The notes under the pieces are model-generated. The model was not told the origin of the DNA and made no database searches. It saw only the letters and a list, made by a program, of their open reading frames with translations. From Flavobacterium limnosediminis JC2902 (GTDB lineage: Bacteria; Bacteroidota; Bacteroidia; Flavobacteriales; Flavobacteriaceae), in NCBI RefSeq assembly GCF_000498535.1, contig NZ_AVGG01000001.1:62001-126000 (forward strand): a stretch of DNA of 64,000 nt, read 5' to 3'. Positions 42,903-50,883 of the stretch are shown one piece after another. The translations under genes were made by a program, and so were the position numbers. Each line of letters starts with the position of its first letter. The first letter of the stretch is position 1.

Positions 42903-44924
42903 ATGAAAGTAATAAGATTTCCTACAATTACAATAACCCTGTTTTTTGCTCTGGGCATACTTGTCAATTTTCATTGGCGGGTTGACATCCTTTGGCTAGC
43001 ATTCGGAAACCTGACCGTGGCAGTTGTTTTCGGAGTACTATACCGTCTTTCAAATAAGCATTTTTTCCAGAAAAAACACTTTGCCCTTTCAACCTTAGTG
43101 CTTTCGTTTTCCATCGGGATGCTGACACAATCTCTTCACCATCATCCCGGATATAAAAACCATTACAGTCATTATACGTCCGAATCCGATATGCTTACGG
43201 GGACAATCTCCGAAAGGCTGAAACCCAATGCTTACGCCGAAAAATACTATTTCAAAATCGATGCCCTGAACGGAAAGAACGCGTTTGGAAAAATCCTGTT
43301 GACGGTTTCCAAAAAAGAACAGTCAAAACAATTTCATTCCGGAGACAGACTGCTGATTAAAGGCGAATTGACACCTGTTGTAAAATCATCTAATCCCTAT
43401 CAGTTTGATTATGCTTCTTATCTAGAAAAGCAAAACGTGTACCATCAGTTGTATCTGAAACCGGAGAATTACCGTAAAACCGGATCGGAACACAATCTTG
43501 ATTATTATGTGGAGGTGTATCGGAATACATTACTCCACAGTTTCAAAATCCATCAATTTTCGAAGGATATAAACAACATCATTTATGCTCTGTTACTCGG
43601 ACAACGGCAGGATATGGATCTACAAACAACCACAAATTACACTGAGGCAGGCGTTATCCATATTCTGGCCATTTCAGGTTTGCATATTGCCATTTTATAT
43701 GCAATGCTGTTATTTTTCATAAAACCTTTAAACCGAATAAAAAATGGGAAATTGTTACAATTTCTGATTGTAGTAGGCTTTTTATGGGTATTTGCGCTGT
43801 TATCCGGCTTATCCGCCTCCGTGGTGCGGTCAGTAGTAATGTTCAGTATTATCAGTTTTGGTTTGTATCTGAATAAATCGGGAAACATTTACAACATACT
43901 GGCCGTTTCCATGCTGGTTATCCTGCTGTTCAACCCGAATTTACTTTTTGATGTGGGGTTTCAACTGAGTTACATCGCGGTGTTTTCGATAGTTTGGCTA
44001 CAGCCTTTTTACAAGTCATTAAAACTTTCAAGATACAAAGTGGTCAATTATTTTGTCGATGTACTCACAATTTCTTTCGTGGCACAAATTGGGGTTTTAC
44101 CGTTGAGTCTGTATTACTTTCATCAGGTTCCTTTGTTGTTTTTCCTTGCCAATCTAGTGGTGATTCCGCTTTCGAGTTTTGTTTTGATTTTGGGGATTGT
44201 CGTGCTAGCGTTAAATTTCATTGTACCGAATATTGCGATAGTCTTTGGAAAGTTGCTCGGATTTACTATCGAACTGATGAATGAGTACATTGCATGGATT
44301 GCTTCCTTTAAAACGTTTGTAATTAAAGACATTCCGTTTTCATTTTCACTATTGGTGCTTTTTTATCTCATGCTCATCACTTTGGTACTTTGGCTTTACG
44401 AAAAAGAATTTCGGAAACTGATTTTATTCTTAAGCAGCTCCTTTACCTTACAAATTTTGATTTTAAGCACACTCTGGCAAACAAAACAAGGTAGTGAATT
44501 CATCGTTTTCAACAACAAAAAAAGTACGTTATTGACGGAGAAACGGAACAACCTAATACGGGTTTATACCAACGACACGCTGCCACAGAAAAATCAGAAT
44601 CTCAAATCCTACAACCGCGGGAACTTCAACCTGGACATTGAAATCCGCCCGCTTCAAAATGTGGTTTTATTTGAAGAACAAAAAATATTGGTGATTGACA
44701 GTCTCGGAATCTATACCCTTAAACAGAAACCCGACATTCTTCTGTTAACGCAATCGCCAAAAATCAATCTCAACAGATTAATTGAAGTCATTCAGCCGAA
44801 AGTAATCATTGCCGATGCCACAAATTATAAAAGTTATATAAGCAGATGGAAAGCCACTTGCGGAACAAAAAAAATCCCCTTTCATGCCACTGCCGAAAAG
44901 GGATTCTATAAAATTGAAAACTAA
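42903..44924 (+). CDS. comEC: ComEC/Rec2-family DNA-uptake channel protein
   Basis: Inner-membrane channel for single-stranded DNA in natural transformation. 673 residues: two N-terminal helices, a DUF4131/OB-like periplasmic region (about 90-190; MLTGTISERLKPNAYAEKYY, GDRLLIKGELTPV), then the competence domain with ALLLGQRQDM, AGVIHILAISGLHIAILYAM and many helices to about residue 520. The last 150 residues are hydrophilic and have no HxHxDH metallo-beta-lactamase motif, so the nuclease-like domain found in ComEC of many Gram-positives is absent; this short form is common in Bacteroidota. Its stop is immediately followed by the stop of the convergent thioredoxin gene (44924/44925). Confidence 0.9.
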   Translation: MKVIRFPTITITLFFALGILVNFHWRVDILWLAFGNLTVAVVFGVLYRLSNKHFFQKKHFALSTLVLSFSIGMLTQSLHHHPGYKNHYSHYTSESDMLTGTISERLKPNAYAEKYYFKIDALNGKNAFGKILLTVSKKEQSKQFHSGDRLLIKGELTPVVKSSNPYQFDYASYLEKQNVYHQLYLKPENYRKTGSEHNLDYYVEVYRNTLLHSFKIHQFSKDINNIIYALLLGQRQDMDLQTTTNYTEAGVIHILAISGLHIAILYAMLLFFIKPLNRIKNGKLLQFLIVVGFLWVFALLSGLSASVVRSVVMFSIISFGLYLNKSGNIYNILAVSMLVILLFNPNLLFDVGFQLSYIAVFSIVWLQPFYKSLKLSRYKVVNYFVDVLTISFVAQIGVLPLSLYYFHQVPLLFFLANLVVIPLSSFVLILGIVVLALNFIVPNIAIVFGKLLGFTIELMNEYIAWIASFKTFVIKDIPFSFSLLVLFYLMLITLVLWLYEKEFRKLILFLSSSFTLQILILSTLWQTKQGSEFIVFNNKKSTLLTEKRNNLIRVYTNDTLPQKNQNLKSYNRGNFNLDIEIRPLQNVVLFEEQKILVIDSLGIYTLKQKPDILLLTQSPKINLNRLIEVIQPKVIIADATNYKSYISRWKATCGTKKIPFHATAEKGFYKIEN

Positions 44925-45401
44925 TTAAATTTTCTTTAGTTCTTCGATAACCTGATCGGCGGTTCTGTAACCAACGATCGGCGCTTTCACTTCGCCTGAT
45001 TTATCAAAAACGTACATCGAAGGATAACCCTGAACCTGCAGGAAACTAGTGAATTCGTGAGCCGAATTTCTTCCTTTGCGGTTGGCATCATAACCCGGGT
45101 TGGCGTATTTTTTTCCTTTGTAAGTCACTTCGAAGTTTCCTTCTCCGTTAAATTTCACGGGGTAATAATTCGCATTGATGAATTCCACAAATTTCGGATC
45201 ATGAAACGTATTCTTATCCAACATTTTACACGGTCCGCACCAATCAGTGTACACATCCATGAAAATTGGTTTTGCCTTTTTAGGGCTTTTTTTCTGTAAC
45301 GCAAGTGCTTCATCCAGCGACATCCACTTCACTTCGGCTTCCTGAGCCTGTACCGCCAAACTTCCCAAAACGAAAAGTACGGCAAACAACATTTTTCTCA
45401 T
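44925..45401 (-). CDS. exported thioredoxin-family protein (WCGPC)
   Basis: Periplasmic thiol-disulfide protein of 158 residues. A signal peptide (MRKMLFAVLFVLGSLAVQAQ) precedes a thioredoxin fold with the active site WCGPC at residues 54-58 and the cis-proline in QGYPSMYVFD. The inserted segment after the second strand (NYYPVKFNGEGNFEVTYKGK) is like that of thioredoxin_7 / DUF255-type proteins. It begins 4 bases after the stop of the upstream paralogue, so the pair is co-transcribed from the -7 box at 45920. Substrate unknown; reduction or isomerisation of exported proteins is the likely role. Confidence 0.9.
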   Translation of the reverse strand: MRKMLFAVLFVLGSLAVQAQEAEVKWMSLDEALALQKKSPKKAKPIFMDVYTDWCGPCKMLDKNTFHDPKFVEFINANYYPVKFNGEGNFEVTYKGKKYANPGYDANRKGRNSAHEFTSFLQVQGYPSMYVFDKSGEVKAPIVGYRTADQVIEELKKI

Positions 45402-45405
45402 CTGA

Positions 45406-45882
45406 TTATCCTTTTTTATTGTTAGCTAAAATTTGATTGGCGCCGGAAATCCATGCTTCCGGACCACCGGCCACATAACCGGTTCTTCCTAATTGTGTAA
45501 AATTGGTTTTCCCTTCTTTAGTATCGGCATTCACGAACCAAACCGTTGGATATCCCTGCACCTGAAAGGCGCCTTGCAAAGAATTGTTCTGTTGCTGCAA
45601 AGTTGGCTCTAACTGTTTCTTTCTGGGAAAATCCACTTCCACAAGTACCACATTGTCTTTGGCCCACTTTACAAATTCCTTCTTATAGAAAACTTCTTTT
45701 TGCAAACGAATGCACCAGCCACACCAATCGCTTCCGGTAAAGAATAACATTAAAGGTTTGTTTTCCTTTTTTGAAATTTCCATTGCTTTATCGATGTTGG
45801 TATGCCATGTCAATTCACTCTCTTGGGCCGTCAGCACAAAAGAGTTCAAACAAATAAGTAAGCCCAAAAGTATTTTTTTCAT
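45406..45882 (-). CDS. exported thioredoxin-family protein (WCGWC)
   Basis: Paralogue of the next gene, also 158 residues. Signal peptide MKKILLGLLICLNSFVLTAQ, then a thioredoxin fold with the altered active site WCGWC (residues 53-57) and cis-proline in QGYPTVWFVN. The Trp between Gly and the second Cys is found in thioredoxin_7-type periplasmic proteins and should shift the redox potential relative to WCGPC. The pair differ in the active-site dipeptide, suggesting different partners or one oxidising and one reducing role; that is inference. Confidence 0.9.
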   Translation of the reverse strand: MKKILLGLLICLNSFVLTAQESELTWHTNIDKAMEISKKENKPLMLFFTGSDWCGWCIRLQKEVFYKKEFVKWAKDNVVLVEVDFPRKKQLEPTLQQQNNSLQGAFQVQGYPTVWFVNADTKEGKTNFTQLGRTGYVAGGPEAWISGANQILANNKKG

Positions 45883-45912
45883 CGTATTTCTTATTTAACG
45901 GCTACTAAATAA

Positions 45913-45920
45913 CAAAAATA
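45913..45920 (-). promoter_or_regulatory. -7 promoter box of the thioredoxin pair
   Basis: TATTTTTG on the minus strand (45920-45913), 30 nt upstream of the ATG at 45882. Confidence 0.5.
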
Positions 45921-45930
45921 ATGCCGATTA

Positions 45931-47433
45931 TTATTTAACCCCCTGCATTAATTTTTTCACGAAAGGCGAAATGGCGATTAACACTATTCCGGCTATCAAG
46001 GCATAAATGGCTAATTGTTGGTAGCCGTCGGCATAGACGGTTAGTTTTTCAAGATTGGACGCATTTTCAGATGCTTCCGCTATATTGGCACCTAATAATC
46101 CTGCGAAATACTGTCCGTAGGCACTCGCCAGGAACCACATTCCCATAATTACCGCCTGTGTTTTCTGAGGAGATAATTTAGTCATCGCGCTCATTCCGAT
46201 TGGCGACAGGCACAACTCACCAAAGGTAATCACAAACCAACCAAAGGTGAACAAATCCAAGGAAGTTCTCCCCGAGGCATCGGCAAAGAACTTCGTGTAA
46301 TAAAACACATAGAAACCACCGGCTAAAAAGATAAATGCCAATCCGAATTTCACTACCGTATTGGGTTCGATTTTTCTTTTGTTCATCCAAAGCCACACCA
46401 TTCCGATTAATGCTGCAAACGCAATAACGAATAAGGAATTCGCGGAATTGTTGACCCCATTGGGATCCACTTTGAATCCAACCAACGTGTTTTCAAGATT
46501 GTTTGCCGCAAATAAACTCAATGATCCGCCACTTTGTTCGAAAAACGCCCAAAAGAAAATGGAAAATATAATGAATACTAAAGCTGCGAAAAGTTTTTTA
46601 TTTTCCGCCAAAGTAAAATTGCGCATTTCATAAAACAGATACAGCAATGATGCCGGTCCGATAACGAACATGAAATAGTCGGTATATTCCGTTTTGGCTA
46701 CCATCGTCATGATAATCGGAATGATTACCAAAGAACCGATATAGGTAGCAATTTCGAGCATTCTTTTCTTTGAAGGTTCCAAATGATTTAGCGGCGAAAG
46801 ACCAATTTCGCCCAAACTTTTCTGGGTTTGTGTAAACGTCAGCAAACTTATTATCATCACAATGGCAGCAAATCCGAACGCTACATTCCAACGCAAATGT
46901 TCCGGTATGTAGGAGGCGAACATATTCCCGTTCGCAACAGCGATACAGATATACCCTCCGATTAAAGCACCTAAGTTCACCCCTGCATAAAACAGTGAAA
47001 ACCCGGCATCTCTCCTGTGGTCATCGTCTTTGTATAATTTACCTACCATGGTGGAAATATTCGGCTTGAAAAATCCGGTTCCGATAATGGTAAAACTGAT
47101 ACCGAAGAAAAAGAATTGTTTCGGATCCAATGCCAGAATAATACTTCCGGCTATCATCAGTAATCCACCCCAAAACAAGGATTTTCTATAACCTAAAATC
47201 TTGTCGGCAAACAATCCGCCTATAAACGTGAATGCATATACGAACGCTTGAGTCGCTCCATATTGCAGATTCGCTGTTTTTTCATCCATCATCAATTGGC
47301 TAACCATAAAGATGACCAACATCCCGCGCATTCCGTAGAAACTGAAACGTTCCCACATCTCGCTGAAAAATAAATACCAAAGTTGTTTTGGGTATTTCCC
47401 TTTAAAATTCTGAATTTCTGATGTTGTACTCAT
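45931..47433 (-). CDS. POT/PTR-family proton-coupled peptide transporter
   Basis: Imports di- and tripeptides with protons. 500 residues and about 12-14 membrane helices. The proton-coupling motif ExxERFxYY appears as EMWERFSFYGMRG, with Phe at the first Tyr position, and the second POT signature as GTGFFKPNISTMVGKLY. GELCLSPIGMSAMTKLSPQK near the C-terminal end is also characteristic. It lies 1 base after the stop of the next transporter gene, so both are on one mRNA. Three tandem POT genes together with a dipeptidyl peptidase show strong investment in peptide uptake; individual substrate preference cannot be read from sequence. Confidence 0.95.
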   Translation of the reverse strand: MSTTSEIQNFKGKYPKQLWYLFFSEMWERFSFYGMRGMLVIFMVSQLMMDEKTANLQYGATQAFVYAFTFIGGLFADKILGYRKSLFWGGLLMIAGSIILALDPKQFFFFGISFTIIGTGFFKPNISTMVGKLYKDDDHRRDAGFSLFYAGVNLGALIGGYICIAVANGNMFASYIPEHLRWNVAFGFAAIVMIISLLTFTQTQKSLGEIGLSPLNHLEPSKKRMLEIATYIGSLVIIPIIMTMVAKTEYTDYFMFVIGPASLLYLFYEMRNFTLAENKKLFAALVFIIFSIFFWAFFEQSGGSLSLFAANNLENTLVGFKVDPNGVNNSANSLFVIAFAALIGMVWLWMNKRKIEPNTVVKFGLAFIFLAGGFYVFYYTKFFADASGRTSLDLFTFGWFVITFGELCLSPIGMSAMTKLSPQKTQAVIMGMWFLASAYGQYFAGLLGANIAEASENASNLEKLTVYADGYQQLAIYALIAGIVLIAISPFVKKLMQGVK

Positions 47434-47434
47434 G

Positions 47435-49087
47435 TTAGCTAATTCCTTTTTCTTTCATTACGGCATTCAAACGTTTCAGGATAGACAATCCTAACAAGGT
47501 GGCAAACAATAGCAGTAAGCAATTCACCAAAAAGAAATTGGCTTTGTTTTCATAGTCATACCACATACTGGCCAATACGCCCGATAATTTATTTCCGATG
47601 GAAATCGACAGGAAGAATCCTCCCATCATTAAGGCAGTTAAACGTGGCGGACTCAATTTAGAAACAATTGATAATCCCATCGGAGACAGACACAGTTCAC
47701 CAATCGTAATCACACCGTACGTTCCCACTAACCAAAGCGGAGATACTTTAACAGCGCCGTTACTTCCGATATAAACCGCTGCCACCATGAACAGACATGA
47801 TAAAGCTGATATGAATAATCCCAATACAATTTTTGAAGGTGTGGATGGTTCCTTGCCTCTTTTGCGCAAAAACATAAAGAATCCTACCACTAGAGGTGTG
47901 AGCAGAATAATCCAGCCCGGATTTACAGACTGAAACAATTCGGTATTGATTAAGGAAACCTTTTGTTCCGGATTTTTTTCTAATTCGGCGCGTTGCTCCT
48001 CAGAGATATTGGTGAAATACACATCTTTTCCTTGGACTTTGACAGGTTCTCCCGCTTCGTTTTTTTCAGCCTGGAACTGACTGTCGTATTTCTGAACTTC
48101 TTTCGTTTGGAAATCCTTCTGATCTACGAGATAAATTCCGGTCAGTGCTTTTTCTGTAGTTCCGGTTACCTGTCTGTCGGTATAATAATTAGCCCAACGG
48201 GTTAAGGCCGTACCGTTTTGTTTAAAGACCGCCCAGAACAACATCCCGACCGCGAAAATGGCCAACAAAGCACCCAAGGGACGTTTGTCTTCATGGTTTG
48301 CTTTAAGATACAGGCGAACATAAAAAACGATAATCGGAATACAGGCGAAAATAAAAGCATCTGTAGAATCACTCTTGAAAATATTATCCGGAATCATCCA
48401 TCCTATGGCTCCGCAGATAATCGCCGGTAAAAACACCGCGCCAAGAATTCTCCCCAAACTGATATCGCCTTCCTGAACCGGTTTCATCACATTGGCACTT
48501 TCCAGATGTTTTCTTCCCAAGGTAAAAATAATCAGACCGATAAACATTCCGACTCCGGCGGTGATGAAAGCAGCACTCCAACCGTACTGGTTGCGCATGA
48601 AAGCGGCAATGATGTTACAGATGAAGGCTCCGATATTGATTCCCATATAGAAAATATTGTACCCTGCGTCTTTATTGGCTTTGTACTCTTCGGTAGAATA
48701 TAAATTCCCTACTAAAGTTGAAATACTTGGTTTAAAGAATCCGTTACCTACTATAATCAGGGCCATCGACACATAAAAGGCAGTAATATTATGAAAACCT
48801 AATCCGATGTAGCCCAATCCCATCAGGAATCCTCCGAGATAAATGGCTTTGAAGTACCCCAACACACGGTCGGCCAAATACCCTCCCAAAAATGGAGTCA
48901 AGTAAGTTAAGGCGATGTAGGTTCCGAAGATATCATCGGCATATTTATCGGAAAAAGCCAAACCACCTGTAGCGGCAGGGTCAATCATGTATAAAACAAA
49001 AATTCCGATGATTAAATAATATCCGAAACGTTCCCACATTTCGGTAAAAAACAAAAACAATAATCCTCTTGGATGTTTATTCCTCAT
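47435..49087 (-). CDS. POT/PTR-family peptide transporter with long central loop
   Basis: Second POT transporter, 550 residues. It keeps the full ExxERFxYY motif (EMWERFGYYLIIG) and VGNGFFKPSISTLVGNLY. It differs from its neighbours by a hydrophilic insertion of about 80 residues in the middle (about residues 290-375, e.g. DQKDFQTKEVQKYDSQFQAE and EEQRAELEKNPEQKVSLI) between helices. GELCLSPMGLSIVSKLSPPR is near the end. The loop may be periplasmic and could affect substrate capture. A terminator lies between its start and the third transporter gene upstream. Confidence 0.94.
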   Translation of the reverse strand: MRNKHPRGLLFLFFTEMWERFGYYLIIGIFVLYMIDPAATGGLAFSDKYADDIFGTYIALTYLTPFLGGYLADRVLGYFKAIYLGGFLMGLGYIGLGFHNITAFYVSMALIIVGNGFFKPSISTLVGNLYSTEEYKANKDAGYNIFYMGINIGAFICNIIAAFMRNQYGWSAAFITAGVGMFIGLIIFTLGRKHLESANVMKPVQEGDISLGRILGAVFLPAIICGAIGWMIPDNIFKSDSTDAFIFACIPIIVFYVRLYLKANHEDKRPLGALLAIFAVGMLFWAVFKQNGTALTRWANYYTDRQVTGTTEKALTGIYLVDQKDFQTKEVQKYDSQFQAEKNEAGEPVKVQGKDVYFTNISEEQRAELEKNPEQKVSLINTELFQSVNPGWIILLTPLVVGFFMFLRKRGKEPSTPSKIVLGLFISALSCLFMVAAVYIGSNGAVKVSPLWLVGTYGVITIGELCLSPMGLSIVSKLSPPRLTALMMGGFFLSISIGNKLSGVLASMWYDYENKANFFLVNCLLLLFATLLGLSILKRLNAVMKEKGIS

Positions 49088-49099
49088 AGTGCTAATATT

Positions 49100-49129
49100 A
49101 AAAAAGCCCGTAGTGGTTCCTACGGGCTT
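49100..49129 (-). terminator. intrinsic terminator between the second and third peptide-transporter genes
   Basis: Perfect 10-bp stem AAGCCCGTAG (49104-49113) with CTACGGGCTT (49120-49129), 6-nt loop. The T-run lies on the minus-strand side (49103 down), so it ends the transcript of the gene stopping at 49159. Confidence 0.85.
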
Positions 49130-49158
49130 GAAAGATATAAAAATATTTTTTAAAATAA

Positions 49159-50850
49159 TTATTTTACACCGTGCATCATTTTCTTAAGAATCGGAGTGAT
49201 TAAGAATAAGATAATTGATGCGATACCACACAATACCACGAATACCATGAAGAATTCGTATAAATTGTGAATCTCGAATCCGGCAAATACAGGATTCTCA
49301 GCACTGATCTGGTTATCAGACAATAATTTAAGTTGCGCTTCTGTAGGCACCACTTTTTTGTCCAACACATCCTGAAGATTGATTCCTAATTCTTTTGCCT
49401 TATTGAACTTATCCCCTGTTGCAGGTAAAATAGACCCTAAGGTTCCCGATAAAGCATATCCGGCAGCATTCGAAATAAAGAATACCCCGTAAGCCAACGA
49501 AGCAAAACGTTTTGGAGCCAATTTACCAACCAATGATAATCCGATCGGAGATAAACACAATTCACCAAATGTTTGAATTAAGTATAATAAGATTAACCAA
49601 TAAATAGCCAACAAACCACTGTTTCCTAAATCCTTAACATTATGAGCGATGATGAAATAACTGATTGCAATCAACATTAATCCCATTGCTTGTTTGAACG
49701 GAGATGTTGGTTCCTTACCTGCATTTCTTAATTTATCCCAAAGAACACTGAAAGGCACTGCAAACATAACCACAAATAAACCGTTGAAGATTTGCACCAT
49801 GGAAGGCGGCATGTTCCAACCGAAGAAGTTTCTGTCTGTCTGATTATCCGCAATGAAGGTTAAAGATGATCCCGCCTGTTCAAACGCAGCCCAGAAGAAG
49901 ATTACGAAAAACGATACGATATAAATTACCCAAATTCTTTGCGTCTCAACTTTTGTTAAAGTCTTATCGGATAAAATCAAACCTGCCAATGTTAAACCAC
50001 TCGCATAAATAATCGGATAGATAATTGTTTTAACCACGTTGTCCCCTTCCGTTAAGAAATGGAACGCAGCAAATAGACCAAGGAATGCAACAACTGCCAT
50101 TACCAAAGACATAGTCGTAAAGTGCGCTTTCTGAGATTCTCCCTCTTCATAATCAGCTGTTTCATGACCTGAAGGCATACCACCGATTGGCTTCCCTTCC
50201 GGAGTAACCACATATTTGTTTTTAAGGAAATAGAATACTGCAGTTCCTATTAACATCGCTAAAGCTGCAGCCAAAAACCCCCATTTGAACGCGTGAACGT
50301 CTCTGATTCCGCCAGAATCCTTAACATCCCCTACAAACGGACAGATAAACTGACCCAAGAAAGCCCCGATATTGATTCCCATATAGAAAATCGTGAAAGC
50401 AGTATCTAATTTTGTTTTTTCCTGTTTCGGATACAAACTTCCCACCATACTGGAAATATTCGGCTTGAAGAATCCATTACCGAAGATGATAATCCCCAAT
50501 GCGCTCCACATTAATGTTGTCGCTAAGGATAAATTTGTTGAGAACACGCTGGCACTGGCAAAAAGCAACAATTGCCCTACTGCCATCATCATACCTCCCA
50601 GCATGATACAGTTTCTGTTTCCGAAGAAACGATCGGCAATAAAACCTCCTAAAAGTGGTGTCAAGTAACAAAGACCTAAAAATCCACCATAAATAAGGGA
50701 AGCATCTGCCTCTTTCATTAATAATGAATTTACCAGGAATAAGGTTAATAGTGCGCGCATTCCGTAGAAGTTGAAACGCTCCCACATCTCGGTTCCGAAT
50801 AATACCCAAAGTCCTTTTGGATGTCCTTGTTTAACTGCTGTTTCGCTCAT
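49159..50850 (-). CDS. POT/PTR-family peptide transporter
   Basis: Third POT transporter, 563 residues. Motifs: EMWERFNFYGMRALLTLFLV, FGNGFFKPNISSMVGSLYPK, AAFEQAGSSLTFIADNQTDR and GELCLSPIGLSLVGKLAPKR. A hydrophilic loop after helix 6 (EGKPIGGMPSGHETADYEEG) and another near the C-terminus (about residues 480-520) are longer than in the first transporter. It follows the DPP-IV-like peptidase gene by 33 bases in the same direction and is probably co-transcribed with it, coupling dipeptide release to import. Confidence 0.95.
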   Translation of the reverse strand: MSETAVKQGHPKGLWVLFGTEMWERFNFYGMRALLTLFLVNSLLMKEADASLIYGGFLGLCYLTPLLGGFIADRFFGNRNCIMLGGMMMAVGQLLLFASASVFSTNLSLATTLMWSALGIIIFGNGFFKPNISSMVGSLYPKQEKTKLDTAFTIFYMGINIGAFLGQFICPFVGDVKDSGGIRDVHAFKWGFLAAALAMLIGTAVFYFLKNKYVVTPEGKPIGGMPSGHETADYEEGESQKAHFTTMSLVMAVVAFLGLFAAFHFLTEGDNVVKTIIYPIIYASGLTLAGLILSDKTLTKVETQRIWVIYIVSFFVIFFWAAFEQAGSSLTFIADNQTDRNFFGWNMPPSMVQIFNGLFVVMFAVPFSVLWDKLRNAGKEPTSPFKQAMGLMLIAISYFIIAHNVKDLGNSGLLAIYWLILLYLIQTFGELCLSPIGLSLVGKLAPKRFASLAYGVFFISNAAGYALSGTLGSILPATGDKFNKAKELGINLQDVLDKKVVPTEAQLKLLSDNQISAENPVFAGFEIHNLYEFFMVFVVLCGIASIILFLITPILKKMMHGVK

Positions 50851-50883
50851 TGTATTTTTTTTGGTATTTGTTATGGTTAGTTA

